DNA of 5,785 nucleotides from Thermomicrobiaceae bacterium (lineage in GTDB: Bacteria > Chloroflexota > Chloroflexia > Thermomicrobiales > Thermomicrobiaceae), in contig SLFF01000152.1 of NCBI GenBank assembly GCA_007124395.1, positions 1-5,785 of the forward strand, in the 5' to 3' direction. The position numbers were made by a program, and so were the translations under genes. This document shows, piece after piece, positions 4,812 to 5,785 of this stretch; position 1 is the first letter of the stretch, and every line of letters begins with the position of its first letter. The notes under the pieces were generated by a model that was not told where the DNA came from, did no database searches, and saw only the letters and a list, made by a program, of their open reading frames with translations.

Positions 4812-5785
4812 TCATGCGAAATGCGGCAGTATCTCTCGCCCGAGTGTCCGGATCGCTTCGGCCGGGTCTGGTCCGAGCGGCGGTCCGAAACTGAGATGCG
4901 TTGCGCCGCGGTCTACAAGTTGCTCCAGTCGTTCGATCACTACATCCGGACTTCCGGCAATGCCGATCCGCAGCATTCGCTCATCTACCAGTGACCGGGC
5001 CTTGAGCGGGTCACGCTCGGTCATCAGGGCGTGCTCGATCGGGCGGAAATCGTCCTGGATTACCCCGAGTCGATCCCAGATCAACGGGCTGAGTGCGTGA
5101 CCGTAATAGGCGATCTTGTCCTTGAGGACGTCCTCTGCTACCTGGCGATCATCACTGATCGAGCACCAGACACACGCCGCGAAATCGATCTCGTCCATTG
5201 AGCGTCCGGCCGTCTTCGCGCCTTCATGAACCAGCGGAAAGACGGTGTCGTAGTGCTCTGGCGGAAAGAGAAGCGGCAGCGCGCCGTCGGCCACTTCGCC
5301 GATGAGCCGGAGCATATTAGGGCTGAATGCGGCGAGGTAGATCGGCACCCGTCGCTTTGCATCGAACCGCAGGTACGCTTCGGATTCCCAGCCCTCGACT
5401 GGCTGACCGGTCAGGGTTGCGTTGATGGCCTCGATGGCCTGTCGGGTTGTCGCCAGCGGGCGTTCCTGCGGCATACCGAGCCATTTCAGGAATTCCCCGG
5501 CTCCGGCCCCGATTCCCAGATTGAAGCGACCCCCGCTCAGTTCATCGAGCGTGGCGGCCATCATCGCGATCTCGGACGGATGCACTGTATACGGATTCAC
5601 GATGCAGGTACCGATCTCGATTCGGCTGGTGGCCTGAGCAACTGCCGCCAGAATGACCGGTGAGCTGCGGAAGAAGAGATCGTGACTGACCCAGAACTGA
5701 TCGAAGCCGGCATCCTCGGCGATCTTCGCCATCTCCGGATAGGCTGCAACTGGCCAGTCGTTGTTCAGCCGAATACTGAATCTCA
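4812..5785 (-). CDS. LLM-class (probably F420-dependent) flavin oxidoreductase, start codon at window edge
   Basis: The frame runs from the right edge to TGA at 4812-4814. The first complete codons give R-F-S-I-R-L-N-N-D-W-P, the usual N-terminal strand of luciferase-like monooxygenase family proteins. The codon before them is N-T-G, with its first base outside the window, so it is probably the start; that gives about 324 residues, normal for the family. The ATG at 5730 would drop this conserved strand and is not preferred. Other marks are 'AEDAGFDQFWVSHD', 'SRIEIGTCIVNPYTVHPSEI', 'LDELSGGRFNLGIGAGAGEF' and 'VPIYLAAFSPNMLRLIGEVA' followed by D-G-A-L. This resembles the methylene-tetrahydromethanopterin reductase-like branch, which mostly uses coenzyme F420; an FMN enzyme cannot be excluded. 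The fold is a cytoplasmic TIM barrel. The substrate is unknown and the neighbours give no pathway. It converges on the ydbT-like gene with no spacer. Confidence 0.9.
   Translation of the reverse strand, partial: RFSIRLNNDWPVAAYPEMAKIAEDAGFDQFWVSHDLFFRSSPVILAAVAQATSRIEIGTCIVNPYTVHPSEIAMMAATLDELSGGRFNLGIGAGAGEFLKWLGMPQERPLATTRQAIEAINATLTGQPVEGWESEAYLRFDAKRRVPIYLAAFSPNMLRLIGEVADGALPLLFPPEHYDTVFPLVHEGAKTAGRSMDEIDFAACVWCSISDDRQVAEDVLKDKIAYYGHALSPLIWDRLGVIQDDFRPIEHALMTERDPLKARSLVDERMLRIGIAGSPDVVIERLEQLVDRGATHLSFGPPLGPDPAEAIRTLGREILPHFA

Overview
This is a GC-rich bacterial chromosomal window. It most likely comes from Chloroflexota, near Thermomicrobia or Sphaerobacter. The strongest pointer is a remnant at 874-1620 of a secreted protein family that I recall from that phylum, with its 'YFDKARMEINDP', 'VTNGLLVVEM' and 'GNVGQHYY.WRY' blocks. 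The mix of a type III CoA-transferase, an F420-type LLM oxidoreductase, a LmbE-like deacetylase and a CCCTCACCCC-type intergenic repeat fits too. The taxonomy is inference from memory of families, not from a search.

Left part (1-1717). The 3' end of a type III CoA-transferase gene (+) ends at 438 and is followed by a perfect 11-bp hairpin. Next come two damaged genes lying head to head. On the minus strand is the C-terminal phosphohistidine (mobile) domain of a PEP-utilising enzyme (495-851), which has no N-terminal part and no suitable start codon. On the plus strand is the N-terminally truncated secreted-protein remnant, interrupted by an in-frame TAA at 1528-1530. The conserved C-terminal tail continues in frame past that TAA to 1620. 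The two broken 5' ends lie about 20 bases apart, which suggests one deletion scar. A dispersed inverted repeat (about 1625-1706) fills the gap to the next gene.

Middle (1718-4811). A LmbE/PIG-L zinc deacetylase gene (-) and a two-gene operon (+) diverge from a 261-bp intergenic region that should hold both promoters. The operon encodes a YdbS-like protein with one bacterial PH (bPH2/DUF304) domain and a YdbT-like protein with three, with an 8-base gene overlap. Together they probably form a membrane-anchored complex with four PH domains.

Right part (4812-5785). An LLM-class, probably F420-dependent, oxidoreductase gene (-) converges on the ydbT-like gene with no spacer: the palindrome TGATCA supplies both stop codons. 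Its start codon is cut by the right edge of the window.

I see no CRISPR array, tRNA, rRNA, intact mobile element or evident new defence system. The most unusual parts are the decayed segment at 495-1620 and the repeat beside it.
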